From JAKZRT01 sp047518005 (GTDB lineage: Bacteria > Pseudomonadota > Alphaproteobacteria > Rhodobacterales > Rhodobacteraceae), in NCBI GenBank assembly GCA_047518005.1, contig JAKZRT010000043.1, positions 1-38,771 of the forward strand: DNA of 38,771 nucleotides. Direction: 5' to 3'. A program made the position numbers and the translations under genes. Below the pieces are notes generated by a model that saw only the letters and a program-made list of their open reading frames with translations, searched no databases and was not told the DNA's origin. How positions within the stretch are numbered: the first letter of the stretch is position 1; every line of letters begins with the position of its first letter. Shown here piece by piece: positions 8,312 to 17,318 of the stretch.

Positions 8312-9619
8312 ATGAGCGATTTGTCAGTTTTCCTGGACACCTTCCGGGCCGGTGACCTTGCCTCGGCCACCCGCCATCACGCGCGTCGCGCGCTCTTGGA
8401 TACTTTGGGCGTTGGTTTCGGAGGTGCCGCGACGCCGTTATCAGGCATCATCCGCGACCATGCCGCCGAAATATACCCCGGCCTGCAACCGTTGGCTTTT
8501 GACGGACGCGGCGTGAATGCCGCTGGTCAGGCACTGGCTCTGGGCATGACCATCGATGCGCTTGACGGTCATGACGGGTACAACCCGGCCAAGGGCCACA
8601 TCGGGGCCGGTCTGATCGCCGGGCTTCTGGCGTTGGGGGCTCACCACCGCACATCGGGCGCCGACTTTGAAACCGCGCTGATCGCGGGCTACGAGGCGGG
8701 CGCGCGGCTGGCGCTGGCGCTGCATGCCACAGCGTCCGACTATCACACATCCGGCGCATGGGTGGCGGTAGCGATTGCCGCGGCGGGCGGGCGTATGATC
8801 GGGCTTGACCCGGCCCAGACAGGACATGCCATGGGCATCGCCGAATACCATGGGCCGCGCAGCCAGATGATGCGCTGCATCGACCATCCGACGATGCTGA
8901 AAGACGGCGCGGGCTGGGGCGCTTTGGCGGGCGTGTCGGCGGTGCAGCTGGCCGCCCGGGGTTTCACCGGTGCACCGGCCCTGACCGCAGCCGCGCCGGC
9001 CGACATCTGGGCCGATCTCGGCCGGCGCTGGCTGATCGGCGAGCAATATTTCAAACCTTATCCGGTGTGCCGCTGGGCCCAGGCACCGGTCGAGGCGGTT
9101 CTGGCGCTCCGCGACGCCCACAGCATCGTTGCCGCTGATGTCGAATCCATTGAAATCATCACCTTTCACGAGGCTACACGGCTTGCAATCGCAGACCCGA
9201 AAACCACCGAAGAAGCGCAATATTCCACCGCCTTCCCCGCCGCCGTCGCCATGGTGCGCGGCGCGGTCGGCGCGCAAGATCTGGACGAGGCGGCGCTGCG
9301 TGACCCGGCGGTGCTCCGGATCGCATCGCGCCTCAGCATGCGCGAAGATGACCAAGCAAACGCAAATTTCCCTAAACAACGCCCGGCCCGCGCGCGCATC
9401 ACGCTGACCAGCGGCAAGGTGGTTGAAAGCGACTGCCACGAGCCCCGGTGGGACGCCACCGCGCCGCCCACCGACACCGAACTGATCGCAAAATTCCACG
9501 GGCTGGCCGATGCCGCGTGCGGCCCCGCAGCCGCACTTGACTTGCGCGAAACCATCCTAATTGGTGCGTTTCCCGACCCGCACGAGCTGCTCGACCAGAT
9601 CGCCCAGAATTTCCAGTGA
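8312..9619 (+). CDS. MmgE/PrpD family protein
   Basis: This family includes 2-methylcitrate dehydratase (PrpD) and cis-aconitate decarboxylase; most members have unproven substrates. The 435-residue protein has the family layout: an all-helical N-terminal half with the conserved IDALDGHDGYNPAKGHIGA stretch (near residue 85) and the EYHGPRSQMM...DHPTMLKDGAGW region (near 180-210), then a smaller C-terminal domain with the FKPYPVCRW motif. The ATG at 8312 has no clear ribosome site, and the frame stays open to 8030 inside rsmA, so the start is uncertain. No prpB or prpC is adjacent, so a methylcitrate role is not supported by context. It stands alone between rsmA and the opposing gph. Confidence 0.85.
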   Translation: MSDLSVFLDTFRAGDLASATRHHARRALLDTLGVGFGGAATPLSGIIRDHAAEIYPGLQPLAFDGRGVNAAGQALALGMTIDALDGHDGYNPAKGHIGAGLIAGLLALGAHHRTSGADFETALIAGYEAGARLALALHATASDYHTSGAWVAVAIAAAGGRMIGLDPAQTGHAMGIAEYHGPRSQMMRCIDHPTMLKDGAGWGALAGVSAVQLAARGFTGAPALTAAAPADIWADLGRRWLIGEQYFKPYPVCRWAQAPVEAVLALRDAHSIVAADVESIEIITFHEATRLAIADPKTTEEAQYSTAFPAAVAMVRGAVGAQDLDEAALRDPAVLRIASRLSMREDDQANANFPKQRPARARITLTSGKVVESDCHEPRWDATAPPTDTELIAKFHGLADAACGPAAALDLRETILIGAFPDPHELLDQIAQNFQ

Positions 9620-9845
9620 TCCGGCGCGGTTATTTAGCGCTTTCGGCACGGGTTTGTTATTGCGCCTGCCGTTGGCAATCGCGTCGCACCGCGCGCGACT
9701 CTGGGCCAAAAGGAAATTCGCGGTGGGGTCTTTCGCGGCACCCAGGCAAATGGCCACTTTCTTGGTGATAATATCCTCGGGGAGTGCGGTGGGCGGACTG
9801 CCCCCCCGCGTGGCAGCGCGTAACCTGGAGCAAGGTCGCGCGCGT

Positions 9846-10514
9846 TTAGAGTCCGATGAACGGAGCAATTGTTTCAGCAAGCCGGTCGTAGTGGTCCAAA
9901 AGCGCATCCGGATCAAGCGCCGCAGTGGCTGCGCCCTGCGGGCCAAAAGCGACCAGCACGCAAGGAACCCCCGCTGCGCGCGCTGTGTCGCGGTCGTTGG
10001 CGGTATCGCCGATCATAATGCTGCGCGCCCGCATGCCGCCCGCATCGCTGACCGCGCGCAAATATGGCGCGGGATCGGGTTTGCGCACCGTTAGGGTGTC
10101 GGCCCCGATCAGGCTATCAAAAAGCGGCGTGACCCCCAGCCTATCGACAAGCTCTGTCGCCAGCGCCTCGGGTTTGTTGGTGCAGATGCCGGTATGTACA
10201 CCGGCCCGGCGCAATGCTTCGATCGCCGCAACTGCGCCGGGATAAAGCCTGGTGTGATAATCCAGCGATGCGGCATAATTCTCTAGCAGGATTGGAAATA
10301 ATGCCTCGACCCTGATGTCGTCGGCCTGGCCTTCAAGGCGGGCCAACCCCAGCCGCAACATCGCGCGACCGCCTTTGAACGCGGTCAGTTGGTCCGTCGC
10401 AGGATCGAGCACATCGCCCGCCCCCGTCCCACGAAAACAGGCATTCGCCGCCGCGATCAGGTCGCCGCTGGTGTCTGCAAGGGTGCCATCGAGGTCAAAA
10501 ATTACCGTCGGCAT
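9846..10514 (-). CDS. gph: Phosphoglycolate phosphatase, HAD superfamily
   Basis: This cytoplasmic hydrolase probably dephosphorylates 2-phosphoglycolate. The chosen ATG at 10514 starts the protein directly on the HAD motif I (VIFDLDGT, nucleophile D7 and acid/base D9), giving 222 residues. An upstream ATG at 10556 would add 14 residues but has no ribosome site. Motif II (CTNKPE), the motif III lysine in VRKPDPAPY and the motif IV acidic pair (GDTANDRDTA) are all present, with a helical cap between motifs I and II. Gph is named from overall similarity; other HAD phosphatases of this size remain possible. It is divergent from glmU across 125 bases with no strong promoter hexamers seen. Confidence 0.85.
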   Translation of the reverse strand: MPTVIFDLDGTLADTSGDLIAAANACFRGTGAGDVLDPATDQLTAFKGGRAMLRLGLARLEGQADDIRVEALFPILLENYAASLDYHTRLYPGAVAAIEALRRAGVHTGICTNKPEALATELVDRLGVTPLFDSLIGADTLTVRKPDPAPYLRAVSDAGGMRARSIMIGDTANDRDTARAAGVPCVLVAFGPQGAATAALDPDALLDHYDRLAETIAPFIGL

Positions 10515-10639
10515 CGCGCCCCGCTCGGCGGCGGCTTGCCGATCACTGTTACGCATCGAAAAGTCATGTGATCGTCAAGACCCTTGCGGCAAACCCCCCT
10601 GTCGATAGAACGGAGCCATTGAAAAGGAAAGAACCGTCT

Positions 10640-11998
10640 ATGCCAACCGCCCTGATCATCCTGGCCGCCGGGCAAGGAACGCGGATGCAGTCAGATCGCG
10701 CCAAAGTCTTGCATACCATCGGCGGCGTGCCGATGCTGGTGCATGCGATTGCAGCCGGCGGAGCGCTGGGGCCAGAGCGGCGCATCGTGGTGGTGGGGTC
10801 TGACGGCGCGGCGGTGGCTGCCGCTGCGCGCGGGTTCGATCCCGAGATACTGATTGCCACGCAGCAAGACCAGCGCGGCACCGGCCATGCGGTTCTGGCC
10901 GCCCGCGACCACCTGGGCGAATTCTCTGGCGACACGCTGATCCTTTACGGCGACACGCCCTTTATCCGGCCCCGGACGCTGGCCAATATGGCCGCGGCGC
11001 GAAGGGCCGGGGCCGACCTGGTGTTGCTGGGCTTTCAGGCCGCAGATCCGGGGCAATACGGGCGCCTGATTACCGACGGTGATCAGGTGCAGCGCGTCGT
11101 CGAATGGACCGATACCTCGGATCAGGAACGCGCGATAACCCTTTGCAATTCCGGCGTTATGCTGTCCGACGCGGCGGCGACGCTCGCCTGGCTCGGGGCC
11201 GTGTCTGCGGCACCGGCCAGCGGCGAGTTCTATCTGACCGATATCGTCGAAATCGCCCACCGCGAAGGCCGCGATGTACGCGTCGTCACCTGCGACGAGG
11301 CCGAGACCCAAGGCATCAACAGCCGCACCGAATTGGCACAGGCCGAGGCCGAATTTCAAGCCGCCGCGCGCGCCGCTGCTCTGCATTCGGGCGTCACCCT
11401 GATCGCGCCCGAAACGGTGCATTTCGCCTTTGACACGGTGATCGGGCGCGATGCCGTTATTGAGCCCCATGTTGTTTTCGGTCTCGGTACTACGGTTGAA
11501 ACCGGTGCGCATATCCGCGCCTTCACCCATATCGAAGGGGCGCATGTGTCGAGCGGTGCTGTTGTCGGCCCCTACGCCCGCCTGCGCCCCGGCACCGAAT
11601 TGGGTGAAGGCGCGCGCGTGGGCAATTTCGTCGAGATCAAGAACGCGACGCTTGGCGAGGGTGCCAAGGTCAACCACCTCAGCTATGTCGGCGACGCCAC
11701 TGTCGGACAAGACAGCAATCTGGGTGCCGGCACGATCACCTGCAATTACGACGGGGTGATGAAACACCGCACCGAGATCGGCGCAGGCGTCTTTGTCGGC
11801 TCGGCCACCATGCTGGTGGCCCCGGTGCGCCTGGGCGACGGGTCAATGACCGGGTCGGGGTCGGTGATCACCCGCGACGTTGCGGCCGGCGAACTTGCGC
11901 TGGCCCGGGCGCGGCAGGAAAACAAGCCGGGAACCGCCGCCAAGATATTTGAAAGACTAAGGAAATTGAAACTCATGCGCGAAGACGGAACCGACTGA
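10640..11998 (+). CDS. glmU: Bifunctional UDP-N-acetylglucosamine pyrophosphorylase / glucosamine-1-P acetyltransferase GlmU
   Basis: GlmU acetylates glucosamine-1-phosphate and then couples it to UTP, making UDP-GlcNAc for peptidoglycan and lipopolysaccharide. The N-terminal nucleotidyltransferase domain starts with LAAGQGTRM (residues 8-16) and K21. The C-terminal half is a left-handed beta-helix with hexapeptide repeats (about 245-430), including NHLSYVGDA and the GAGTITCNYDG stretch that binds acetyl-CoA. At 452 residues the length is normal. The ATG at 10640 has AGGAAAG nine bases upstream; the frame is open back to 10568 but without a ribosome site. The stop shares one base with the glmS start (TGATG). 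Adjacency to glmS places two steps of one pathway in one transcript. Confidence 0.96.
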   Translation: MPTALIILAAGQGTRMQSDRAKVLHTIGGVPMLVHAIAAGGALGPERRIVVVGSDGAAVAAAARGFDPEILIATQQDQRGTGHAVLAARDHLGEFSGDTLILYGDTPFIRPRTLANMAAARRAGADLVLLGFQAADPGQYGRLITDGDQVQRVVEWTDTSDQERAITLCNSGVMLSDAAATLAWLGAVSAAPASGEFYLTDIVEIAHREGRDVRVVTCDEAETQGINSRTELAQAEAEFQAAARAAALHSGVTLIAPETVHFAFDTVIGRDAVIEPHVVFGLGTTVETGAHIRAFTHIEGAHVSSGAVVGPYARLRPGTELGEGARVGNFVEIKNATLGEGAKVNHLSYVGDATVGQDSNLGAGTITCNYDGVMKHRTEIGAGVFVGSATMLVAPVRLGDGSMTGSGSVITRDVAAGELALARARQENKPGTAAKIFERLRKLKLMREDGTD

Positions 11999-13818
11999 TG
12001 TGTGGAATTGTTGGTGTATTGAGCAGCCATCAGGCCGCGCCGATCCTGACCGAAGGCCTGCGGCGGCTGGAATATCGGGGCTATGACAGCGCCGGGATCG
12101 CGACTGTCAGCAGCGGCCGCCTGGATCGACGGCGCGCCGTCGGCAAACTGGTCAATCTGTCTGACCTACTGGTCATGGAACCGCTTCCGGGAAAAGCCGG
12201 GATCGGCCACACCCGATGGGCCACCCACGGCGCGCCCACGGTCGGCAACGCGCACCCGCACAGGGCCGGACGCGTGGCCGTCGTCCACAACGGGATCATC
12301 GAAAATTTCCGCGATTTGCGCGACGATCTGGCCGCCCACGGGGTCGGCTTTGAAACCGATACCGATACCGAGACCATCGCGCTTTTGTGCCAGAACTTTC
12401 TCGATCAGGGCCTCGCGCCGGTGGCCGCAGCCGATGCAACGATCAAGCGACTCGACGGGGCCTATGCCCTGGTGTTTCTGTTCGAGGGCGAAGACGATTT
12501 GCTGGTCGCATGCCGCAAAGGTTCGCCTCTGGCGGTCGGGCACGGCGAGGGCGAGGTCTTTGTCGGCTCGGATGCGCTGGCGTTGTCGCCTTTCACGGAC
12601 CGCGTGACCTATCTGGAAGAAGGCGACCGCGCGGTGCTGACGCGGCAAAGCATCGAGATCGTCGATATGCGCGGCAAGCGCGCCAACCGCGAGATACGCC
12701 AGATCAGCGGCGTCGCCAGAGTGGGCGACAAGGGCGGGTTCAAGCATTTCATGGCCAAGGAAATCGCCGAGCAGCCAACCGTTCTGGCAGACACGCTTGC
12801 CGCTTATATAGGCGCTGACGGCGACGTGAGGTTGCCCGACCAGGGCATTGATTTTTCGGCTGTTTCCAAAATTACGCTGGTGGCCTGCGGCACCGCGTAC
12901 CTAGCCTGTCTGACAGCGAAATACTGGTTTGAGTCGCGCGCGCGGCTGCCCGTTGACGTTGATATCGCGTCCGAATACCGCTATCGCGAACCACCGGTGT
13001 CCGAAGGCACATTGGCAATATTCGCCAGCCAGTCAGGTGAAACTGCCGACACATTGGCAGCACTTCGTTATATTGCGGACAAGGCGGCGCAAACCGTGGC
13101 ACTGGTCAACAGCCCGGAAAGTTCGATTGCGCGCGAATGCGATCTGGTGCTGCCGCTGCACGTTGGTCCCGAGATCGGCGTGGCCTCAACCAAGGCGTTT
13201 ACCGGCATGCTGACCGTGTTTTCCGCTCTGGCGGTTAAAGCCGCGCACGACCGTGGGCTTATTGACGCGGGCACGCGCGCCGCGTTGACCGCTGACCTTG
13301 CCCGCCTGCCGGGGCTTATGCACAAGGCATTGTCGGTCGAAGCGACGATTGCTGCGGTCAGCCGAAAGCTGGCCGAGGCGCGCGATATCTTGTTTCTGGG
13401 GCGCGGGCAGATGTACCCGATGGCGCTGGAAGGGGCGCTGAAACTTAAGGAAATCAGCTATATACACGCCGAAGGCTATGCAAGCGGCGAGCTCAAGCAC
13501 GGGCCCCTTGCGCTGGTCGATCCGACGGTTCCGGTCATCGTCATGGCGCCGCGTGACCGGCTTTTCGACAAATCGGTGTCGAATATGCAAGAGGTCATGG
13601 CCCGCGAAGGTCGGGTTTTGTTGATCTCGGACGCGAGCGGCATTTTGCAGGCGGGCGACGGGGTCTGGGCCTCGATCACCATGCCCGAGATGCCCGAAGA
13701 ATTGGCGCCGATAGTCTATGCCATCCCGGCGCAGCTTTTGGCCTATCACACAGCGGTGGTCAAAGGCACCGATGTGGATCAGCCGCGCAATCTGGCCAAG
13801 TCGGTCACGGTGGAATAA
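11998..13818 (+). CDS. glmS: Glutamine-fructose-6-phosphate aminotransferase GlmS
   Basis: GlmS makes glucosamine-6-phosphate from fructose-6-phosphate and glutamine, the first step of the amino-sugar pathway. The N-terminal glutaminase starts MCGIVGVL, so Cys2 becomes the nucleophile after Met removal. Two SIS sugar-isomerase domains follow (about 285-420 and 455-595). The isomerase signature ISYIHAEGYASGELKHGPLAL and the C-terminal DVDQPRNLAKSVTVE are intact. At 606 residues it is full length. It is translationally coupled to glmU. No space exists upstream for a glmS ribozyme, which is known from Gram-positive bacteria, so regulation must be by other means. Confidence 0.97.
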   Translation: MCGIVGVLSSHQAAPILTEGLRRLEYRGYDSAGIATVSSGRLDRRRAVGKLVNLSDLLVMEPLPGKAGIGHTRWATHGAPTVGNAHPHRAGRVAVVHNGIIENFRDLRDDLAAHGVGFETDTDTETIALLCQNFLDQGLAPVAAADATIKRLDGAYALVFLFEGEDDLLVACRKGSPLAVGHGEGEVFVGSDALALSPFTDRVTYLEEGDRAVLTRQSIEIVDMRGKRANREIRQISGVARVGDKGGFKHFMAKEIAEQPTVLADTLAAYIGADGDVRLPDQGIDFSAVSKITLVACGTAYLACLTAKYWFESRARLPVDVDIASEYRYREPPVSEGTLAIFASQSGETADTLAALRYIADKAAQTVALVNSPESSIARECDLVLPLHVGPEIGVASTKAFTGMLTVFSALAVKAAHDRGLIDAGTRAALTADLARLPGLMHKALSVEATIAAVSRKLAEARDILFLGRGQMYPMALEGALKLKEISYIHAEGYASGELKHGPLALVDPTVPVIVMAPRDRLFDKSVSNMQEVMAREGRVLLISDASGILQAGDGVWASITMPEMPEELAPIVYAIPAQLLAYHTAVVKGTDVDQPRNLAKSVTVE

Positions 13819-13830
13819 CTAGGCCCCCAA

Positions 13831-14508
13831 ATGCAGGTCAGCGACGCTCTTGACGCCCTGAAATCTCGTGCCCAACCCGGCAAGGCGGCCGAAATGGCGG
13901 CCTATCACAAAGTTGACCGGGTGTATCTGGGTGTCGCGAACCCTGACATCAACGAACTGGCGCAGGGCTGGCGGCGCGATCTGGCGCTGGATGACCGGCT
14001 GGCCCTGTGTGCCGGGCTCTGGGACACCGATATTCACGAGGCGCGGGTGGCCGCGGCCAAGTTGTTGACCCAGGCCCGCATCCGGCCCGATGACAACCGA
14101 GCCTGGATGCTGATCGCGTCATGGGTGCCGGATTTCGACGCCTGGGCCGTTGCTGATCACGTCGCGATTGCCGGACAGAAAAGGTTGGTGGCCGAATCGT
14201 CGCGGCTCGACGCGCTCGAGGCCTGGACCATCAGCGATCACATGTGGACACGCCGCGCGGCGCTGGTCATGACCCTGCCCTGGGCCAAGATGCCAAATCC
14301 CAAGCCGCACGAGCTGGCCGCGCGTGAGCGCGTCCTGGGTTGGGCAGCAACCTGTGTGCCTGACCGTGAATGGTTTATCCAAAAAGCCGTCGCCTGGTGG
14401 CTGCGCGATCTCTCGAAACACGATCCGGACCGGGTGCGCGGCTTTCTGGCCGAACACGGCGCCGCGATGAAGCCTTTCGCATGCCGCGAAGCAGGGAAAT
14501 ATCTGTGA
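13831..14508 (+). CDS. DNA alkylation repair protein, AlkD-like HEAT-repeat family
   Basis: The 225-residue protein resembles the AlkD-like DNA alkylation repair family: stacked helical HEAT-like repeats that wrap duplex DNA and, in characterised members, excise N3- and N7-alkylpurines. Repeated helical units are visible (WDTDIHEARVAAAKLLTQ, TISDHMWTRRAALVMTLPW), along with aromatic residues lining the expected concave face. Activity on a given lesion is inference. It begins 12 bases after glmS without a good ribosome site and is probably co-transcribed with glmU-glmS. It ends 13 bases from the convergent acyl-CoA synthetase, with no obvious terminator between. Confidence 0.82.
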   Translation: MQVSDALDALKSRAQPGKAAEMAAYHKVDRVYLGVANPDINELAQGWRRDLALDDRLALCAGLWDTDIHEARVAAAKLLTQARIRPDDNRAWMLIASWVPDFDAWAVADHVAIAGQKRLVAESSRLDALEAWTISDHMWTRRAALVMTLPWAKMPNPKPHELAARERVLGWAATCVPDREWFIQKAVAWWLRDLSKHDPDRVRGFLAEHGAAMKPFACREAGKYL

Positions 14509-14521
14509 GCCGGGCGGGCTG

Positions 14522-16135
14522 TCAGCGCCGGCGCAATTCGCGCCGCATGATCTTGCCGGTGGCGGTCATTGGCATTTCAGCAATGCGTTCGACGCTGCGC
14601 GGCACCAGATGGGCGCCGGCCAGAATGCGCACACGATCGATCAGCCGCGCCTCCATGCCCGCCCAATCCACTCCATCGCGCAGCGTCACGAAGCCTTTGA
14701 CCACCTGCCCCCGTACCGGGTCAGGCACGCCGATAACCGCTGCCATCATTACGTCGTCGTCGCCGGTCAGACAGTTCTCGATCTCGGTCGGCCCGATCCG
14801 GTAGCCCGCCGAGTTGATCACGTCATCGTCGCGCCCGTGAAAAGTGAAATACCCGTCATCGCCCGCCACCGCCAGATCGCCGGTCATCAGCCAGCCGTCT
14901 TGATACTTCGCCGCCGTGCTCTCGGGCTTGTTCCAATACCTCAGGAACATCACCGGATTAGGGGTTTTGACAGCAATCTCGCCCATCTCTCCGGGCCCCA
15001 CGGGCGCGCCACCGTTCCCCATAAGCGCCACCTCGAACCCCGGCACCGGCTTGCCCATGGTGCCGGGTCGGCGCGCCATCGTGGTGCCGGTATGGGCCAT
15101 GATCAGGTTGCATTCGGTCTGGCCATAAATCTCGTTGATCGGGCCGCCAAGCGCCTCGTGCCCCCACTGCGTCAAATCGGCGCCCAGGCTTTCGCCCCCC
15201 GACGACACCGACCGTACCGGAGTTTTCAAGCGGCCCCCCGTGGCCCGCATCAGTTTCAGCGCGGTCGGCGGAAGAAACAGGTTTCTGACCCGCCAATCGT
15301 CGATTAGGCGAAAGGCGGCCTCGGGCTCGAACTTGGCCATTCGGTGCGCGATCTGCGGCACGCCATAATAAAGGCAGGGCATCGCCATATCCATCAGCCC
15401 GCCGATCCAGGCCCAGTCGGCGGGCGTCCAGCCACGATCGCGCGGTTGCGGAAAGCCTTCGTGGGTGGTCTCGATGCTGGGCAGGTGGCCGATCAGAAAC
15501 CGGTGCGCGTGCAACACTCCCTTGGGCGGGCCGGTGGTGCCCGAGGTGTAGATCATCATCGCCGGGTCATCGGCGTCGGTGTCGGCAACCGCGGCTCGGC
15601 CATGGGCGCGCCCGATCTCGTCCCAGAGGTTAAGCACCGGCTGTGGTGCCCGGTCGATGGAATACATGCTTGTCAGGTTCGGAAGGTCGCCGCGCAACGC
15701 CATGATCCGGTCCAGCTGAACGGCGTCGGTCACCACAACTTTGGCACCGCTGTCATTCAGGCGATAGGCCAGCGCCTGCGACCCGAAGAGCGTGAACAAC
15801 GGGAGCGATATCGCCCCAAGCTTCATCGCCGCGAAATGGGCGATGATGACGGCCGGATGTTGCGGCAGGCAGATCGCAACACGGTCGCCCGCCCCCACGC
15901 CCTGGTCGGCCAGCGCCAGCGACAGCGCATCCGAGGCGTTTTTGATCTGGCCATAGGTCCAGTCCTGGGCACTGCCATCGCCATCCAGATGGGTTATGGC
16001 CAGCCTTTCCGGCGCGCGCACCGCCCAATCGTCGCAGGCCGCACGGGCGATGTTGAACCTTCTTGGCACCCGCCAGCGGAACCCGGCCCGCATCGTGTCC
16101 CAGTGGTTCTGTTCAGGAATAAGTCGTCGATCCAT
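14522..16135 (-). CDS. Acyl-CoA synthetase (AMP-binding family, acetyl/medium-chain type)
   Basis: An adenylate-forming ligase that activates a carboxylic acid as acyl-AMP and transfers it to CoA. The 537-residue protein carries the phosphate loop (MIYTSGTTGPPKGV, about residue 195), the YGQTE motif A5, the hinge aspartate region GDLAVAGDDGYFTFHGRDDD, and the C-terminal catalytic lysine in MTATGKIMRREL. Its sequence looks closer to AcsA/MACS-type synthetases than to long-chain FadD, so a short- or medium-chain substrate is likely but not shown. The ATG at 16135 has only a weak upstream purine stretch. It is monocistronic and convergent with the AlkD-like gene. Confidence 0.9.
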   Translation of the reverse strand: MDRRLIPEQNHWDTMRAGFRWRVPRRFNIARAACDDWAVRAPERLAITHLDGDGSAQDWTYGQIKNASDALSLALADQGVGAGDRVAICLPQHPAVIIAHFAAMKLGAISLPLFTLFGSQALAYRLNDSGAKVVVTDAVQLDRIMALRGDLPNLTSMYSIDRAPQPVLNLWDEIGRAHGRAAVADTDADDPAMMIYTSGTTGPPKGVLHAHRFLIGHLPSIETTHEGFPQPRDRGWTPADWAWIGGLMDMAMPCLYYGVPQIAHRMAKFEPEAAFRLIDDWRVRNLFLPPTALKLMRATGGRLKTPVRSVSSGGESLGADLTQWGHEALGGPINEIYGQTECNLIMAHTGTTMARRPGTMGKPVPGFEVALMGNGGAPVGPGEMGEIAVKTPNPVMFLRYWNKPESTAAKYQDGWLMTGDLAVAGDDGYFTFHGRDDDVINSAGYRIGPTEIENCLTGDDDVMMAAVIGVPDPVRGQVVKGFVTLRDGVDWAGMEARLIDRVRILAGAHLVPRSVERIAEMPMTATGKIMRRELRRR

Positions 16136-16186
16136 GATCCAAGGATAGGGCGCGCGCCGATCCGGGAAAAGACCAATTGGTGCCGG

Positions 16187-16885
16187 TCAATTGCAGGAAA
16201 GCGCGATTTCAAACGACGCTGGTCCCTCATTGGGGCCAACTGGTGTGACAGCCAGACCGCCCCCGGTCCAACGCACCGACACCACGTCGCGCCAGTTGCC
16301 CGAAGCCAGAACGAAAGCGACGTCGCCATCACAATCGCGCACCCCGCCGGTGATGAAATCCTGCCCGATGCGGTGATTGGTCACCGGTCCGGTGCTGGCC
16401 ACGAACTCAAGCATGCGGTCGCGGAACCGGTAAACCATCAACGTCTTGGCCAGATGCGGGCGGTCGACATAGGCGATCTCGATAAAACCGTCGCCGTCAA
16501 TATCTGCGGCGCCTGCCGGGGCCAGCCAGCGGTGCGACCGCCCAATCCAGTCGATTGCCGTAATCAGGCCCTCGGCCCCATAGATTGCCAACCGCGCGCC
16601 GAACTGCCTGTGGGTTTCAACCGCAATTACTTCGGGCACACCGTCGCCATCAAGATCAACCAGGCGCGGTGCGAGGTCCTCAAATACACGGGACCGGGGT
16701 AAAACCACACGCGCCGTTGATCCGTCCGACAATCCCATCTCCAAAGTGCCCCACTCTACAGCATCGCCAAGTATGCCATGATCGTAGCGTGTCGTCGGGT
16801 TGGAATATTCAGCCGATGTAATCGCCGGGGTTTCAGCCGAAACCGGCGCGCAGGCCGCCAGCACGATGACGGCGAAAGCGCGCAT
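16187..16885 (-). CDS. Secreted FG-GAP/VCBS-like repeat protein of unknown function
   Basis: The 232-residue protein has an N-terminal signal sequence (cleavage probably after VSA near residue 17) and two clear integrin-like DxDGDG calcium-type loops: LVDLDGDGVPEVIAVE and AADIDGDGFIEIAYVD. A third degenerate copy (VRDCDGDVAFVLAS) lies near the C-terminus. Such repeats usually build part of a beta-propeller, but three are too few for a full one. It shares one base with the ferredoxin stop (TGATG), so it is translated from the ferredoxin message; a functional link is not known. It is probably periplasmic; a cysteine at residue 12 (AACAPVS) is not in a good lipobox. Confidence 0.8.
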   Translation of the reverse strand: MRAFAVIVLAACAPVSAETPAITSAEYSNPTTRYDHGILGDAVEWGTLEMGLSDGSTARVVLPRSRVFEDLAPRLVDLDGDGVPEVIAVETHRQFGARLAIYGAEGLITAIDWIGRSHRWLAPAGAADIDGDGFIEIAYVDRPHLAKTLMVYRFRDRMLEFVASTGPVTNHRIGQDFITGGVRDCDGDVAFVLASGNWRDVVSVRWTGGGLAVTPVGPNEGPASFEIALSCN

Positions 16886-17208
16886 CAGATCTGTTTTTCT
16901 GGCATCCGCACGATCAGCCCATCGAGCGCGTCGCTAACCTTCAACTGGCAGGTCAGGCGCGAGGCGGCGGGGTTCGGCTCGTAGGCGAAATCCAGCATGT
17001 CCTCTTCCATCGGGTCGATCGCCGGCAGTTTATCAAACCAGGCCCCGTCGACATAGACGTGGCAGGTTGAACAGGCGCAGGCACCGCCACAATCGGCCTC
17101 GATGCCAGGAATGTTGTTGTCGCGCGCGCCTTCCATCACGGTCAGGCCGTTGGCGACATCGACAGCATGCTCGGTTCCGCCAAACTCGATATAGGTGATC
17201 TTTGCCAT
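16885..17208 (-). CDS. 2Fe-2S ferredoxin, adrenodoxin type
   Basis: A small cytoplasmic electron carrier of 107 residues. The four cluster ligands are C40, C46, C49 and C87 in the C-x5-C-x2-C ... C spacing of vertebrate-type (adrenodoxin, putidaredoxin) ferredoxins, with the typical ADCGGACACSTCHVYVD core. The N-terminus MAKITYIEFGG and C-terminal LTCQLKVSDALDGLIVRMP also fit. A good AGGA ribosome site precedes the ATG at 17208. Partners such as a reductase or P450 are not adjacent, so the role is open; general redox carrier or Fe-S assembly are both possible. It is divergent from the SOS-type promoter at 17284-17316. Confidence 0.93.
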   Translation of the reverse strand: MAKITYIEFGGTEHAVDVANGLTVMEGARDNNIPGIEADCGGACACSTCHVYVDGAWFDKLPAIDPMEEDMLDFAYEPNPAASRLTCQLKVSDALDGLIVRMPEKQI

Positions 17209-17283
17209 CTGCTGGTTCCTGACTGGTCCTGCCCGGATGGCACATAATCCATCGCGTAGTTATTTGCCAGAGTCCTTTCGGGG

Positions 17284-17316
17284 TTGTGATTTGGTGTAAT
17301 TGTTCTATCTTTGTTC
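17284..17316 (+). promoter_or_regulatory. SOS promoter with perfect alphaproteobacterial LexA box
   Basis: GTTC at 17302-17305 and GTTC at 17313-17316 are separated by exactly seven bases, the GTTC-N7-GTTC operator known for LexA in alphaproteobacteria. A -35-like TTGTGA (17284-17289) and -10-like TATCTT (17306-17311), 16 bases apart, place the operator over the -10. The predicted transcription start is at or next to the ATG at 17319, so the message could be leaderless. The motif match is direct; LexA control is inference from family knowledge. It points into the dnaE2 remnant and the oxygenase gene. Confidence 0.72.
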
Positions 17317-17318
17317 TC

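Noticed and set aside
9557..9946. Minus-strand frame in the gap between the MmgE/PrpD gene and gph
   Set aside because: It crosses both gene ends, shows no recognisable domain and is rich in Arg; the 226-base gap itself shows nothing I can name.
15344..16702. Long plus-strand open frame across the acyl-CoA synthetase and FG-GAP genes
   Set aside because: It runs across two well-supported minus-strand genes and their gap, and its residues look like a shadow.
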